From Bimastos eiseni (Eukaryota > Annelida > Clitellata > Crassiclitellata > Lumbricidae), in the NCBI GenBank assembly GCA_959347315.1, contig OY365819.1:21652089-21716088 (forward strand): a DNA stretch of 64,000 nucleotides. Direction: 5' to 3'. This document shows, piece after piece, positions 46,901 through 60,138 of this stretch (position 1 is the first letter of the stretch; each line of letters opens with the position of its first letter). The notes beneath the pieces were generated by a model. That model was given only the letters and a program-made list of their open reading frames with translations. It made no database searches and was not told where the DNA came from. A program made the position numbers and the translations under genes.

Positions 46901-49900
46901 CATGATTTTTCACGGGTTAACAGCTAGTTTATATATAAATAGCAATGTTAGTTTCCAAATCATTTAAATAGTCATGTGTATTAGTTAAACAGCCATCCAT
47001 TAAATCGTTGTAGTGTAATTCAATTGAATTCAGTCTCACTTGTTTAGAGCAGTTACTTAGCCACCTAAGCTGCAGTTTAAGAGTGTGCTAAAACAGCTCT
47101 CTAGATATCAATGATTTACTACAGTGTGATGGTTCAGTTTGATAGCAATACCTGCACAGATAATTTTAGAGGTTATAAAGGGCATTAAACTGGTCACTGT
47201 GTTTCATTGGACCTTCAACTGGGTATCATGTGTTGACAAAAATTCTTCCAGCTTCCGCAAGCGGTTGGAGCTTGGACAACAGCAGAGACAGTCAAGTACA
47301 CAAACGAAGGGTCACTGGTGAGTTTTGGTCTCAGATATTCAATCCCTTGTATGAAGCTATCAAAGTGAAGAGGAAGTAGCATTGCCAACATGCCTGTAAT
47401 CCTTGTATGAATTGACGGCCTTCTGCTGCATGACTGACCATCAAATGACTGCTTGTAGCTGTTGCATCTTAACTGGGCTGTTATTAAATCCATGATTGTA
47501 TTATTTAAAGTTAATTGCTGTGATTAATGAGTTGTGTGGGTTGGTTGGTGGATGTGTTCGTTCGGGATACAATAGTTGACTATTTATTCTTTGACTGCTT
47601 CTGACAGAAGAGCTGTTTGTGTTAATAAAAATCACAGATTGCAGCTGTGTTGCATTTAATTATTGAAATTAATTGTTTAATTGTTGATCATTTTCATCAT
47701 GATTATCGCAATCAAAAGATGCAACCTGAGGTTCTGCTTTTTTCACTCATTTGGAAAATGACTGGTTGTTTATTAATTCACTATTGTCAAATGTTGTGAA
47801 ATGAGGATTAACAGAGAGAGATGGCAAACATCAATATTTGAATAAGAGCAGAACACAATTTATGCCAATCTTAAGCATAGAGACTTTGCATTCATTCCTC
47901 TCAGCTCAATAAAAAGCCAAACTGAGATCCAGCTTCCTCTGCTTCAGCTGACAACTTAATCTTGACAAGTGATCGTTGAGGGATAAGATTTCCTTAGAAA
48001 TCCTTCACCACTTGTGATCACATTCTTTGCTAGTGTATGTTATAGTATATGTTGGTCAAATGTTGATTTTCTTCATGTTAATAATATTTTTGTTTTAGTG
48101 AGGAAGAGGGAGAAGCAGAGGATGAGGAAGTGGAGTATCCCAGTTCCTTTGAAACTGACTCAAAGATTCTTGAACGCAGGCAGAAACAGATCAGTTATGG
48201 CGTCAGCACTTCTGAGTACCAGAACTACCACAAACAAGTTCCTCTGTAAGCAGCAACAAATTGTCATATCTTAAACTGCAAGTCATTGTTACAGCTCATA
48301 GTAATACTAAGTGTTGAGTTATATTCATGGAACTGAAATTCATTTTCACAATAACTGATATTTTTATCTTGTTTGTGATCTCCGATAAATAAATCTTGCG
48401 ATCATGAATTGAACTTTGTATAAGACAACTCTTGAACTTTGGACTTTGAAAATTGTCCATAAGAACTCAACTTATTAGGTGAGTAAATATGGCAATATGA
48501 AATGACAGCTTGGTCCAATCCAATTCGATGCATTTTAACAATAAATTATTCTCTTAAAGTTGAACTTTTAGATTAGGGATGAACCGAAACTCGAGTACCT
48601 ACTAATCTTTCAGATTTTCTGTTTTGAAGTGAAAATCGGATATTTTAGTTTTGCTGCATGGTTTGCACTGTGCAGAGCTCAATAAATGCATAAGTGTGTC
48701 AACAGTATTCACTAAGTGAAACATCTTGGTTATTTGAAGAGATGCACTTGAGCTGTTGATCTCTAAATGACATTATGCACCTGAGAGCGACTTGCAATTG
48801 AACTGAAACTGTCTGAATTTGTCTTAGGTTCTTTTGCACCTCATTGGACATTTCTGGCCATTATGTGATTGTCATTATGTGAGTTCATCTGTGGACTCCG
48901 ACAGATATTGTGAATATTAGTTATTGGAAACCTTAACCAGAGGTGCCACAAGTAAAAATGTGGAAATGACTGCTGTTAACTATGGTTACTACGATGTTCT
49001 TGGTCACAGAGTGCTCTCTCATCCTTTCCTCACAACCGTTTCATCTCAGTCTATTAATATCTTGTCTTCATTGTAGACACAAGCGTACCAAGTTCCATCC
49101 ATGGACTCCGGACAAGAATCTTAAATACAGTCGCCGTGGATGGGATACAGTGATCCGTATCTGGCGCAAACAGCTTCACATCTGGGATCCAAACCCTAAA
49201 CCAAGCGATAGAAAGCTGTGCGACCAACTGCCTATTGACAGAACTGAACTAAAGTAAGAGAAGCTTTGCAGACATATTTATTGTTTAAGTGAAATATGTG
49301 TGGTTGGTATCATAAGAGTGACATAACAAAAGAGTGACAATTCAGAAGAAACTGTTCAAAGAGTGACAGAATTATTACCAGAACGAAAGAGTTACATAAC
49401 TAAGTTAGAATGCAAGTTTATTATCCTCCTTCTTTTGGTGGGGATTCACCAATGTAGGAGAGCACAATCACTTGAATGGTCTCCTAAGAAAATCGATTCA
49501 TTCTAGCTTCCTTTCTGCTGACTGCTCTTTTCTGCTCAGTCTTTTTGAACCCATGCCACATCCTTGACCTTCTGCCTCCCTGTAAGGTCACCCCGTACAA
49601 TATGCGATCAAGGTCACAAGTGTGACCTCATCCTACCTAGAGTTGATGCCTTTGAAAAGAGATCTTTTATTATGCAAATGTTATATGACTTTGTTTAAAA
49701 TTGATTTATACCTCTTGTAAATTATTGTGTGTTTGTGATAGTCTAATAAAGAATTTTCTTTCTTTCTTACAACGTATCTATAGATAGAGCCATAGGTATA
49801 TAATTGACTTCCAGCCGAGCTTTAGGATTTAATGTCTTGGTTTAGTGTCTTGGTTGATTGCCAATTGCTGACATAGGAAGAGATGGTAGACTTTTCCTGC

Positions 49901-50521
49901 ATAGGATTTTGTGGCATATTCACCACCTTAAAGTTTATGACCTTTCTATAACAAACAACTGCTGTGAAGGCATGGAACAGGACATGCAAACATTTATAGC
50001 TACAAGAAAAGACATTTGGAGGAAAATGAATTGGCTGATAAGAAGAGGAAGAAGGATGAAAACAATGCAAGACCACAAGAAAAATGAACAAACTGAACCA
50101 CTGAAGCACAAATTTACTGTTGACATAATAACTCCATCAACTTTTGTAAAAACGGTTTAACCCTATGCAAATTAAAATGATGTAATATCGAAACATAGAT
50201 AAATGCATAATTTGTGTAACCCCCTGCACTGGCATCTGAAAGTTAATGCTAAGCTGAGATTTGTTAATTTGGCTAGACATTAGCCACATTCATATTTCAG
50301 ATTACAAGAATTATTGTGAATGATTGTTGTGTTCTTTTTTTAGGAATTGCTCAGATTCACCTTTGGCTAGAGAACAGGGTTCGTTTCTGGGCTCTGGTGA
50401 CGTCTACGACGACGACATGGCTACTGCTGCAGATGTCGACACAGCGGCAGTTGGAGAGCTTCCCGAGTCTGATTGTGAATGCTTGGAGTTGGACATCAGC
50501 GAATTGGATGCTGGCAATTGA
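43991..50521 (+). CDS. SLBP: Histone RNA hairpin-binding protein (SLBP), seven exons, complete
   Basis: SLBP binds the 3' stem-loop of replication-dependent histone mRNAs and directs their processing, export and translation. Exons: 43991-44088, 45444-45614, 46254-46340, 47252-47317, 48099-48245, 49077-49253 and 50344-50521. All six introns are phase 2 with GT/AG ends, and the total is 924 nt (307 residues). The N-terminus is basic ([14 protein letters not shown]). [14 protein letters not shown] resembles the conserved segment ahead of the binding domain. The RNA-binding domain spans exons 5-6: [18 protein letters not shown], then TPDK (the TPNK phosphorylation site of human SLBP), YSRRGWD and LHIWDP. 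The C-terminus is acidic, as in metazoan SLBPs. It is somewhat longer than human SLBP (270). Every H3 copy in the window keeps its target stem-loop. Confidence 0.95.
44290..44800 (+). mobile_element. Degenerate LINE 3' ORF remnant in SLBP intron 1
   Basis: Starts with a poly-C run at 44,337-44,351. Broken frames then read [13 protein letters not shown], an RSS-type segment and LKGLPKALC, matching in order the C-terminal tail of L2/CR1-like LINE ORF2. Many stops. Confidence 0.5.
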
Positions 50522-52602
50522 CTGGAAAAAAACCATGGAGAGACCTAAAGCTGAACTGATGCGCCCTCTTTTTACGAGAACTTGTGTAAATACTAAGGGA
50601 TGCAGTTTCATTGTTTTACAAAATTAATATACCTTGTTAGTGTTTCTCATTTGTACACTGTTAATGAACATACGTTTTAAATACTGTTTTTGAACTTTAA
50701 CTGATAACTATTCTTCATTAAAAGTATCTTGAGATGTTCTTGATCTGTCATAGTTGATGAATATGTAACTGTGTCATGAATAATTAGATGAAAACTAGGT
50801 TGCATATTTTTAAAGATGAACATCTCTTTATCATCACAAGTTCCAGTTTGTCATAACTAGATTTGTAATGTCAATTTATAGCCGAACTAACCTCCGTGCT
50901 TCAGATATTCTTAAATCTTCTGGACTCTTTCAATTGGACACAGAATAGAACACGTCCAGGCATCTTCTCATGATTCTCCAATGAATTCACAGTTAAGCAT
51001 TTGTTGTCAACCAGTGTTGAACCAACTTTTGCCACCTCTCTTTTCAGCAAAATGTTTGACCATTGATGGTCTGCTTCAAACTCTCCTTCAGTCATTGCAA
51101 TTCCATAATAAAGTTTGATTCCAAAGCATGAGGAAATTTTCAACATCTGAGCATACCTCAAGCTGATCATTACATTTGAATATGCCAGTTTTAATTTGAA
51201 AAATCACATCATGGCAACAGTCTTCCAAAATTGTGTCTACATTATGACTTATGATGCTGGTAATTAAATAATTTCAACTCAAAACTACAAAAATAAAACT
51301 TCCAATATAATAAATCATCAAAACTAGTAGTTGCTAGCAGACATTGTCATAAACTTCATTTCAAATCAGTTGTTGAAACTTGTCCAAAGTAGTAAAATGT
51401 AAGATGTAATGGTATCAATTTGGGAACTGTTTTGTGACAGGAATTTGATGGATTGTTCACTGCACATAACAACTAGTGATCAACAGAACATTAGAATAAG
51501 CACTTAAGAGTGGTTTGAGTCTTATAAATAAAGGGAAGATTCTGTTTGTCCCCTGTCTAGCTATGCACTTGCACAATTTTAGAGCTATTGACTCGAAACC
51601 TTTGCCTTTGGCACTGGAACACCTGGGAGACCCAGTAGAGGGGTTGGTGAACCTGTGGCCGCCATCTTCCTAGTCTCCAGAGCCAAAAACCTACGCCATA
51701 CCCATAAAAGCAGTTTCCTTCTCATTCGCCTGGAGCGCGTCGACGAAACACCTGCGAGATATACAGGTAGTAGGTATACAGTATTGTTTGCAGTCAGTCA
51801 GATGGGTATGTACTTTGTATGCATCAGTGTCTATACACAATGTATATAAATACTATTTATTTGCATGTATATCTAGATTCTGTGTGCGTGCCTCTGTCCG
51901 TTTATGCATTTGCACACTTTTACAGCTAAAGGGTTGGTGAAACCCACGGTTGCCGTCTTCCTCCTCTCCAGGGCCAAAAACCTGTCTCACCCCGAGCTAG
52001 GCCGGGTGCCCCAGCTAGTAAATTAATAAGATGACAACACATCCTTGTAGCTGTTGTTGTTCCTGGACCATTTAATCAAAGGCTAAACTACAAATGACCT
52101 ATATTCAGGTACTACATGAGTGCATACAAATCTAGCAGAATAAATGTGATGATTAATAATTTTGCTGAATATTAGGATATGACAGCTCTGCAGAGAACTG
52201 TTTTGGACAACCACCATTTTCACAACACCTGTAGAGTCATGCACATCTTTATATTATTCATGCTAAAATAGTGTAGAAATTAAAACAACTGATTACTTGA
52301 GACAAATAACCAATTAGCACCATTACAGAGTTGAACAATGGATTAAAAATGTTAATTATTATTCTGCAGACTGATAAATAGATGTAAGACAGTGATTATT
52401 CGTATAAGTATAACGTTTTCAAACCAATCGTGTAAACATGGTCAGCATAACTGTATATATTAAATACGACTTCCAATCAATCATCAGCCGGGTTGGAGCA
52501 GCAGAAGTGAAAGCTCTGCACTTGAGGTAGCAGATGAATCACAAACAGATGGTAATGCAACCACTCACATGGTCCCCTCTGGTTGGATAGAAGAAGCAGC
52601 AC
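50522..52602. other. Intergenic region between SLBP and C11orf54 homologue
   Basis: The SLBP 3' UTR probably ends near 50,720 (attaaa at about 50,717). Two related segments (about 51,540-51,720 and 51,880-52,020) share tgcacttgcacaatttta-like and ctccagagccaaaaacct-like phrases, and the second ends ccgggtgccccagctagta. This looks like a dispersed repeat present twice. No gene is seen. Confidence 0.45.
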
Positions 52603-54510
52603 TTATTTACTGGAAGTGGTTGGTTGGTCAACACGAATCATAAATTCAGGCACATTAAAGTATGCAGTGTATTCGGCATCATCTGGAGTCGTGTCGTAAT
52701 GGAAGTGACCGCCATCGCCATGCTTACTGAAGCAGTGGAAATGTTCCATTCGAAGGCTCCAGCCCTTCAACAGATGAACCGTCCACATTCTTAGTTTATT
52801 GTACAAACTCTTCTAAAGAAAGATCACTCCTCAATCTAATGCTCCAACTTACACAAGTAAAATAAAATTCTTGTCCTAAAAAAGAGCAAATCATACCTCA
52901 TGAAATGCACAAATTAACGCCACAATGTTTTGCTCAGCTCCAATGAAAAACACTATTTTGTGTTTCTTAATAAGTTACTGATAAACCTTATCTCTAGGTA
53001 GCAAAAGTGTGATCCTATAATACATTAATAAAATTAAATAGACAAAATAAATGCTTGTTTTAGTATTTTATAATATTTAGTTCTTCTTCAACTTTACATT
53101 CAGGTATTTTCTAAATTTCTTGTTGATTCTTTATAGGCAGTCCCTGTGCAATGTCCATTGTATTGTCTGTTTCTTAGAATTTTCATCATTTCAGCACAGG
53201 TAGCAATTCTACATAGATCCCACACAATAAAAACCCTTAAAGTGAAATTTGTTTAACAAGTAGCATTATCCAAGAAGTCGACTTATACAGACTTCACCGG
53301 ATATTTGTCAAATGTTTTGGCAGATATAAACGAAATAATTATGTGGACTATTGCAGTCAGAGTGGTACATATGAGTACTAAAGACTGATTCCTTGTATAT
53401 AAACAAAAACCTGTTTCCATCCATCTTCAGAATCTGGTTCAATGTCACAGAAGAAGACGACAATGCTGTGGAATACTCACCGGGTCATGTGACATGAGGT
53501 ATCCAAGGCAAACCAGTGGAGATGACATCTCAAAGTACTTGAGCCAATCGTCTATCTCAGCCTCTGTACCAATCGGGGTCGGAGAATAACAAGGCTGCAA
53601 GACAACCAACTCACAGCTTTACTCTATGGTTGTGACAACTGCAGAATGGATTAATACATGGCATGATATCTACACACTTTTACTTATAAATGATAAATGA
53701 GCTACATAAATAAGCACTCAGCATTGTCTGCAGGGATGATCTAGTGCAAAGAAACTGGCAACTGAAACCAGCAACTACCGGTTCATTTGGAAAGCCAGAT
53801 AAGTAAGTATGTACTTTATTGAACCACCTGCCAACGTACTGTGGGAAAATCAGATATGAACAATCAAAGAAAAATAATTATGATAGGCAATTACAAACAG
53901 GTGACATGGAATTTTTGAGAGAGTGAAGAGTAGGAAAAGATGGATCGTATGAACACCGTTTCATGCACAAGGGTTCCCAAGGACAAGAACACTCAATGTA
54001 CAGCATGGAAACAGATTCCCAGCCAAAGTAGTCTTGTTAGAATGACTAAGTTCTCACAGATAAACTATAGTATGCACTCACTTAATTTACTCCTATTGCT
54101 CAATTGTGCAAATCCTAAATTATGAACATTATCATGAAATCTTGTGCTTAATCATCACAATTCTCACAATAAATGACTAGCAGCACTCACTCAAATAGAA
54201 TCTCCCAGAAACAAATAAATTTCTCGTTTCCTAATTCCTCCTAAGGACAAAGAGCCTCATATTGATCTCGTCCCTCAGATGTCAAGAGAGCATTCCTTAA
54301 AACATTTTAGATGCTTTTCAACATAAAGCTACCATGATGTGAATTTTGGCTTTGCCCTTGGTCAGTAGAAACACTCCACCGAGTCCAACCGGCTTTGTTC
54401 CATAATGACCGTTCAGTGTTGACTGCAAGACTTGGATGAAATCTTCCTTTCCAGTACGATGCTTTGCTGTCACTTTAATCACCTGCACAGTATATATATA
54501 TATATAATAT

Positions 54511-54569
<59 letters not shown>

Positions 54570-57500
54570 TGTATATAATACTGTGCATCAACATTCAGCA
54601 GAAAACAAATTCAGTTTATCAATCATCATCACATGAAAGAAGAGGTCTGTTTAATCAGACCTTCTTCCCTCATTCAGCGACTACAGGCATAAACACGTAG
54701 TCAACTAGAGCAGAAATTCTGCACAGTTTCACCAGACCATACAAACAAGGTAACAACTACTTACTTACAATCAGACACATTAAAACAAAAGGATATCAAA
54801 GACATTCAATTCAAAATAACCATTTTCATAGTGAACAGGATAAATTAATTCTTAATCCAAACATTTTATTTCATAAACAAGAGTTAATCTTATATAAATA
54901 CAAAACGATCAAATTACTATTGACTGCAATTTATTCAAACACAAGGAAACTCTTTGGAGGCCATTCATTGTCTTGTCCTGAGTCCTAAGGCTTGGGCCTT
55001 ACTGTTATACTGTTATGTCGACTGTTATACTGTCATCAGTTGAAGTGTTTCGTGTGTATTAGACATCAGTGCCACAGAAGCTACAAATTAATAATAGTAG
55101 TAGAGAGGACCAGAACCAGCAAGATAAACCTAAGCACTTTGTACCAGGCATCAACAGCTGAGCATTGTCCTGGTTCACATAATAGCAAGTGTCAGATGTC
55201 GATGTCTAATGAAAACACACTTAGTGGTCTGATGGCTGAACTCCATATAATTTACATACAAGTAACACAAAAAGTGGTAGATCAGTGAGATACATTTATT
55301 CTTACCTTTCCTGGTTTTCCTTCCGAGACGTAGACATTTGACAAGTGCATGCACTCAGTTGAACTCTCAAAATTTTCCAGTAAATAGGATCCATTCTATA
55401 AAAAAGGGAAATCACTGAAGTGCTGAATATAAACCTACGTAAGATGTGCACAGCAAAATGAATACATCTAATTATTTCTGTTTCAATGTGCATCAGAGCT
55501 TTGCCTCATATGTTAGAACTTTCTTTCACAGTCCCTGCACCTGAAATCACTAGCCCTTTCATCTTCACGGTTCTGGAGACGCCTTAAAGGCTTTCCTGTT
55601 CTTTGACCCAAGCACAGATGCCCATTGAGAGCGCTGCTGATTTAGAGTGGCGCTACACAAATGTTCAATTACAGTACAACAGAGTCTTCCTAAAATTCCA
55701 GTCACACAGATGATTATAATAATAACTGTTAGAGTAAGAAGTGTAATGTTTCCACCTCACAGATTTTGCAGATTTTTGACTGGTTAAGAATTTTTGATCC
55801 ATCATTGATTAATATATTACTCATCAGCTACAACAGAAAAACAAACATCATTAGTCTCTTCAAATGGGGATAACATTTCCACATTTCCAATCAAAGGGCA
55901 TTATTACATGCTACAACTATTCTTACCACAATCAATCAAAGAACCCAGCAAATTTTCTATTAGAAAAACAGCCTCAAAACAGACATTCAACAACTGAAGA
56001 AACTAACTGTTAATAAATCTTTACCAATGTGTTAATAAAACCAAAAACTCCAATTGCAAACCTCAACCAATTTTCCATTGAGGAAAAGAGACGGACCCGC
56101 TCCAGCCCCAACCATGAAGACACTTGGTGACGACTGCAAATCGCTCCACCTCGGAACATTCTTCAGATCATAGACCTTAACAAACGCACAACATACAACA
56201 TCTAAACAAAACTTTGAGTTCACTCCATAACAGCAAATGTAGCATTTAGGAACACACGACAAAGCACATAATTAGCTATATTTAGAGTCATACTAATAAC
56301 AGCTAACTGAGAGATATTGTGCATGCTGAAAAATTCCCCTTTAGTGGGTTTTCCAATGGTTTTCTAAAGTCATGAACACAACTTTGAATGATCTTTGTAT
56401 AAAATCCAGTCATTTAAAGTCTCCTCCATTGGTCAATGGCCAACTATGCTGTAGCTAAATGGCATTTCAAACCAGCCAGGTCAAACATGTAGATAATTTT
56501 TGTTAAGCTGATATTTCAAAGGCTCTTAATGCAATCTTCTGATAACGTGAGGTTATGGTATTTGAAGACAATGACAGCGACAAATAATTAATTTGAAGAT
56601 GGGTGTCATCATTACTTACAATCAACAAAAGCTCACTTTTGGGATTAAATTAATTAATGTATTTAGTTCTTCATCTGTTGGTGCAAATTACCCTGGCATG
56701 TGTCAGCATTTAGCAGTGTATAATTACACTCTATTCAGGAAAGTTGGATCATCAAATTGATTATTCTTTTGACCCCTCTATATATTGTACCTGACTCAAC
56801 ACTGAATTTCAGGCTCATCTGTAATTTTAGCAATGAAGATTCCATTGCCAGGATCCTATATGCTGTCAATTACTTCAAGACAGAAAGATATGTAACAGGA
56901 TACGGCATTGTATAAGAGATATGTAATATGGACATGGCATTGCATAAGAGACATATGTAATATGTATATATATATGTAGTTTATGTATATATATATATAT
57001 AATTTATGTAGACCTATATATATATACATATATATATGTATGTATGTATATATACATATATATATGTATGTATATATATAAATATATATATAAGTATGTA
57101 TATATATATATATACTTGTATGTATATATATGCATGCACATGTATGTATATGTGTGTGAATGTATGTATGTATATGTATGTATGGGTATGTATAATTATG
57201 TATACGCATGTATGTATGCATGTATATATGTATGTATGTATGCATGTACGTACTTATGTATTTATGTCTGTTAGTATGTATAATCAATTGGATGATTATA
57301 ATCGGGCTTGCCGTTTGATGGCTAGTTGTTAAGGACGAATATAATCGGGTTTGCCGCTAAAGGGATTAAATAATAATAATTTAAATATAACTAATAAACA
57401 CTATATGTGATAACCAGAAGTTCCCAACTGAATTATACAATCAGTGTCTGATATCAAGTAACTCATTGTAAAGAAAAACCCAAATGCCTTGTCTTTGAGT

Positions 57501-60064
57501 CTTTGTCGCCATATAAGAAATATCAGCCTGTGTGTATTTACATACGCTCTATAATACAGTTATCAGCATTAACATAAAAGCGATTAGATAGATTACCTTT
57601 TCCATGACTGGAAATGGACTGATGTAGGGTATTCCTCCGATGTCCGACACCCGGGGACTGCCGCTCAAACCTTGTAAAGAAAACCAAACCATTCAATGTC
57701 TCCTAGGTGAACCCTTCATGATACTGTACATAAATAACCAAATACATGCATACATGTATGCATGCATACGTAAAGACAACACAAGGCAACCTAAGAACTA
57801 ACTGCAAAGCATCGGTTGATCTAAAGTAAAGACTGCAAAATAAAACTAGATTAAGATTAGTTAAACATCTGGAAATAAGAGAAAATTTCAGAAGAATAGT
57901 TAAGTGGTCAGCTTAACTATTGTCAGCTACACACTTGTCAAGAAGACATTTGCATCAGATCATTCAAAGTCAACAATAGTCTCTTTGTAATTATACAAAT
58001 ATGAATTCATATGAATTTAGATTGGTTTGAAACTCTTAGTAAAACCTAATGACTTGAAACCTAATGACATATAATAATAATAATCAACAATTTATTACAT
58101 TCAAACTGACAGAACACAGCATAATTACAAGTACAGATTGGGTGACCACAAGTTATTACAGGAGTCGAATTTAACTGTGTGGCAGTCATGTTATATAACT
58201 AATTTAACCAATGTTGCCATGTGAACTGAAGGACTAGTCAGCCTAAATATAGCATAGGGGAATTGATCTTACTTCCTACTACTCTTCCAGGTGTGTAAAC
58301 CATCACCCTACACTGCCCTCCACCCCCTAACAATATGCTAAGTAAGATTTTCAGACAACACCCCAGTGGCACACTGATGCACTTAGTGCCCTTCCTGATG
58401 TTTCCTCTCAGAAGACCCATACAGTAGTACATACTAGACTTGGTTAAATAAGCAAATACTACAGATTTAATCAAATATGGTTCAAAGAAGCAATAAAAAT
58501 ATCGGCTCACCCGTGCATGCCAAATTAAACGGTTCTTTCGTGAGATCAGGACAGTTGACAATCGACACTTTTGCTTCGGAGAAATTCTTCTGAAGCCCTT
58601 TCTCTAACACTAAATACATGAAAGTAAAGGTTGATTTTGTTTAGGCATGTCACAAATGACAGTATAATAATAATAATAATAATAATACTTTAATACTACA
58701 ATTCAGGCAATACACACTACACTCACAAGTTTGCCCCTAGCAACAACAAGACGATCCCCTAGGACCACTGCTGTTTTGTCTTCCACTACAACCCATACTT
58801 TGGAAGCTAACCTCACCTGTGGCACTCAGTAACCTAGACGACCTATCCTTGGGAGGAAGATCAGACAACATCACCGAAGATGTGAGGATGCTAGAACACA
58901 ATAGTGGACTAATGGGCTTACAACTGAACCACGCAAACTGTGAACTCATTGCATACACAGAACAGCCAAATGAACATCAAGCTTTCCAACAATTTATCCA
59001 GATCACCCCGACAGGACGGCCTGGCCTGTCTGCTGGGTGTGCCACTACCGACAGAGGAAGCCCAGATGATAAGCCTCCAATTTAGATGCTCCAGACTGGA
59101 AAAGATCGCCATTTTGAACATGATACTCTCGTCCTCTTAAAGTGCTCACTGAGCCCTCAGAAACTACTGCATACATTAAGACGCTGCCCTTGTATTGGAC
59201 AGTGCGTCGACATAATGGCGCAGACAAAACGACGCAAAACTTAACTAAAGAACAATAGTTTATATTAGCTTAATAGTGAAGCTGCAAAAATATATACTAA
59301 AATATATATATAGAAATAACTGAGTAACTTCATCAAGTCTTATAGTTCATACGTTGACATAATCAAGCATAACAATATACTAAAATATATACTACATATA
59401 TATAGAAGTAACTGAGTGTGACTTGTGTCCTATATATACCAGAAATAGCGGATTCCGGTATCTACGATTTATCAAACGTATCGCAACCAATGATTGATTG
59501 GATAGTATGTGAAAAAACTGAAGGCGGGTAAATCAATAACCGGGATATTAAACGTTCAAACACGAGTAACGTCAAACATTTGAATGCGATAACACATTAA
59601 AGAACATTTGTAGATGTTGTGCAAACAACTTTTACAGAGTTTTCTTTTTTATTGGGTTTTACTTACATTTCAATCGAGCGAGTCTATGGTAAAACTCAGC
59701 TTATCGCGTCGGGCGGCACTTTTTGACCGCTAATAAGCAAACAATCACTAGATGGGTACCATATATCCTTGTACTGCGCTGTATAGTCTGTGCCGTTTTG
59801 TCAGGGTACTCTGAGCGTATCAACTGATGACGCCTACTTTCTGTGAGCAGTTAGCAGTCCCCCACTCTGGCAACTGGCTGTTTGCGCTGTCCGTGTCCTC
59901 ATGTGGACAGAGAATAGACAACGAGGCAGTGAGAACATCGACGGGACTCTGGCTGGCAATACGCGATACACGTGCAAGCCTCACGCGTGTCAATGTGGAG
60001 CGATGGTGACAGCAGATGGGTTACGCGAACTATCCTATCGGACTGACATTGGCAATATATATAT

Positions 60065-60138
<74 letters not shown>

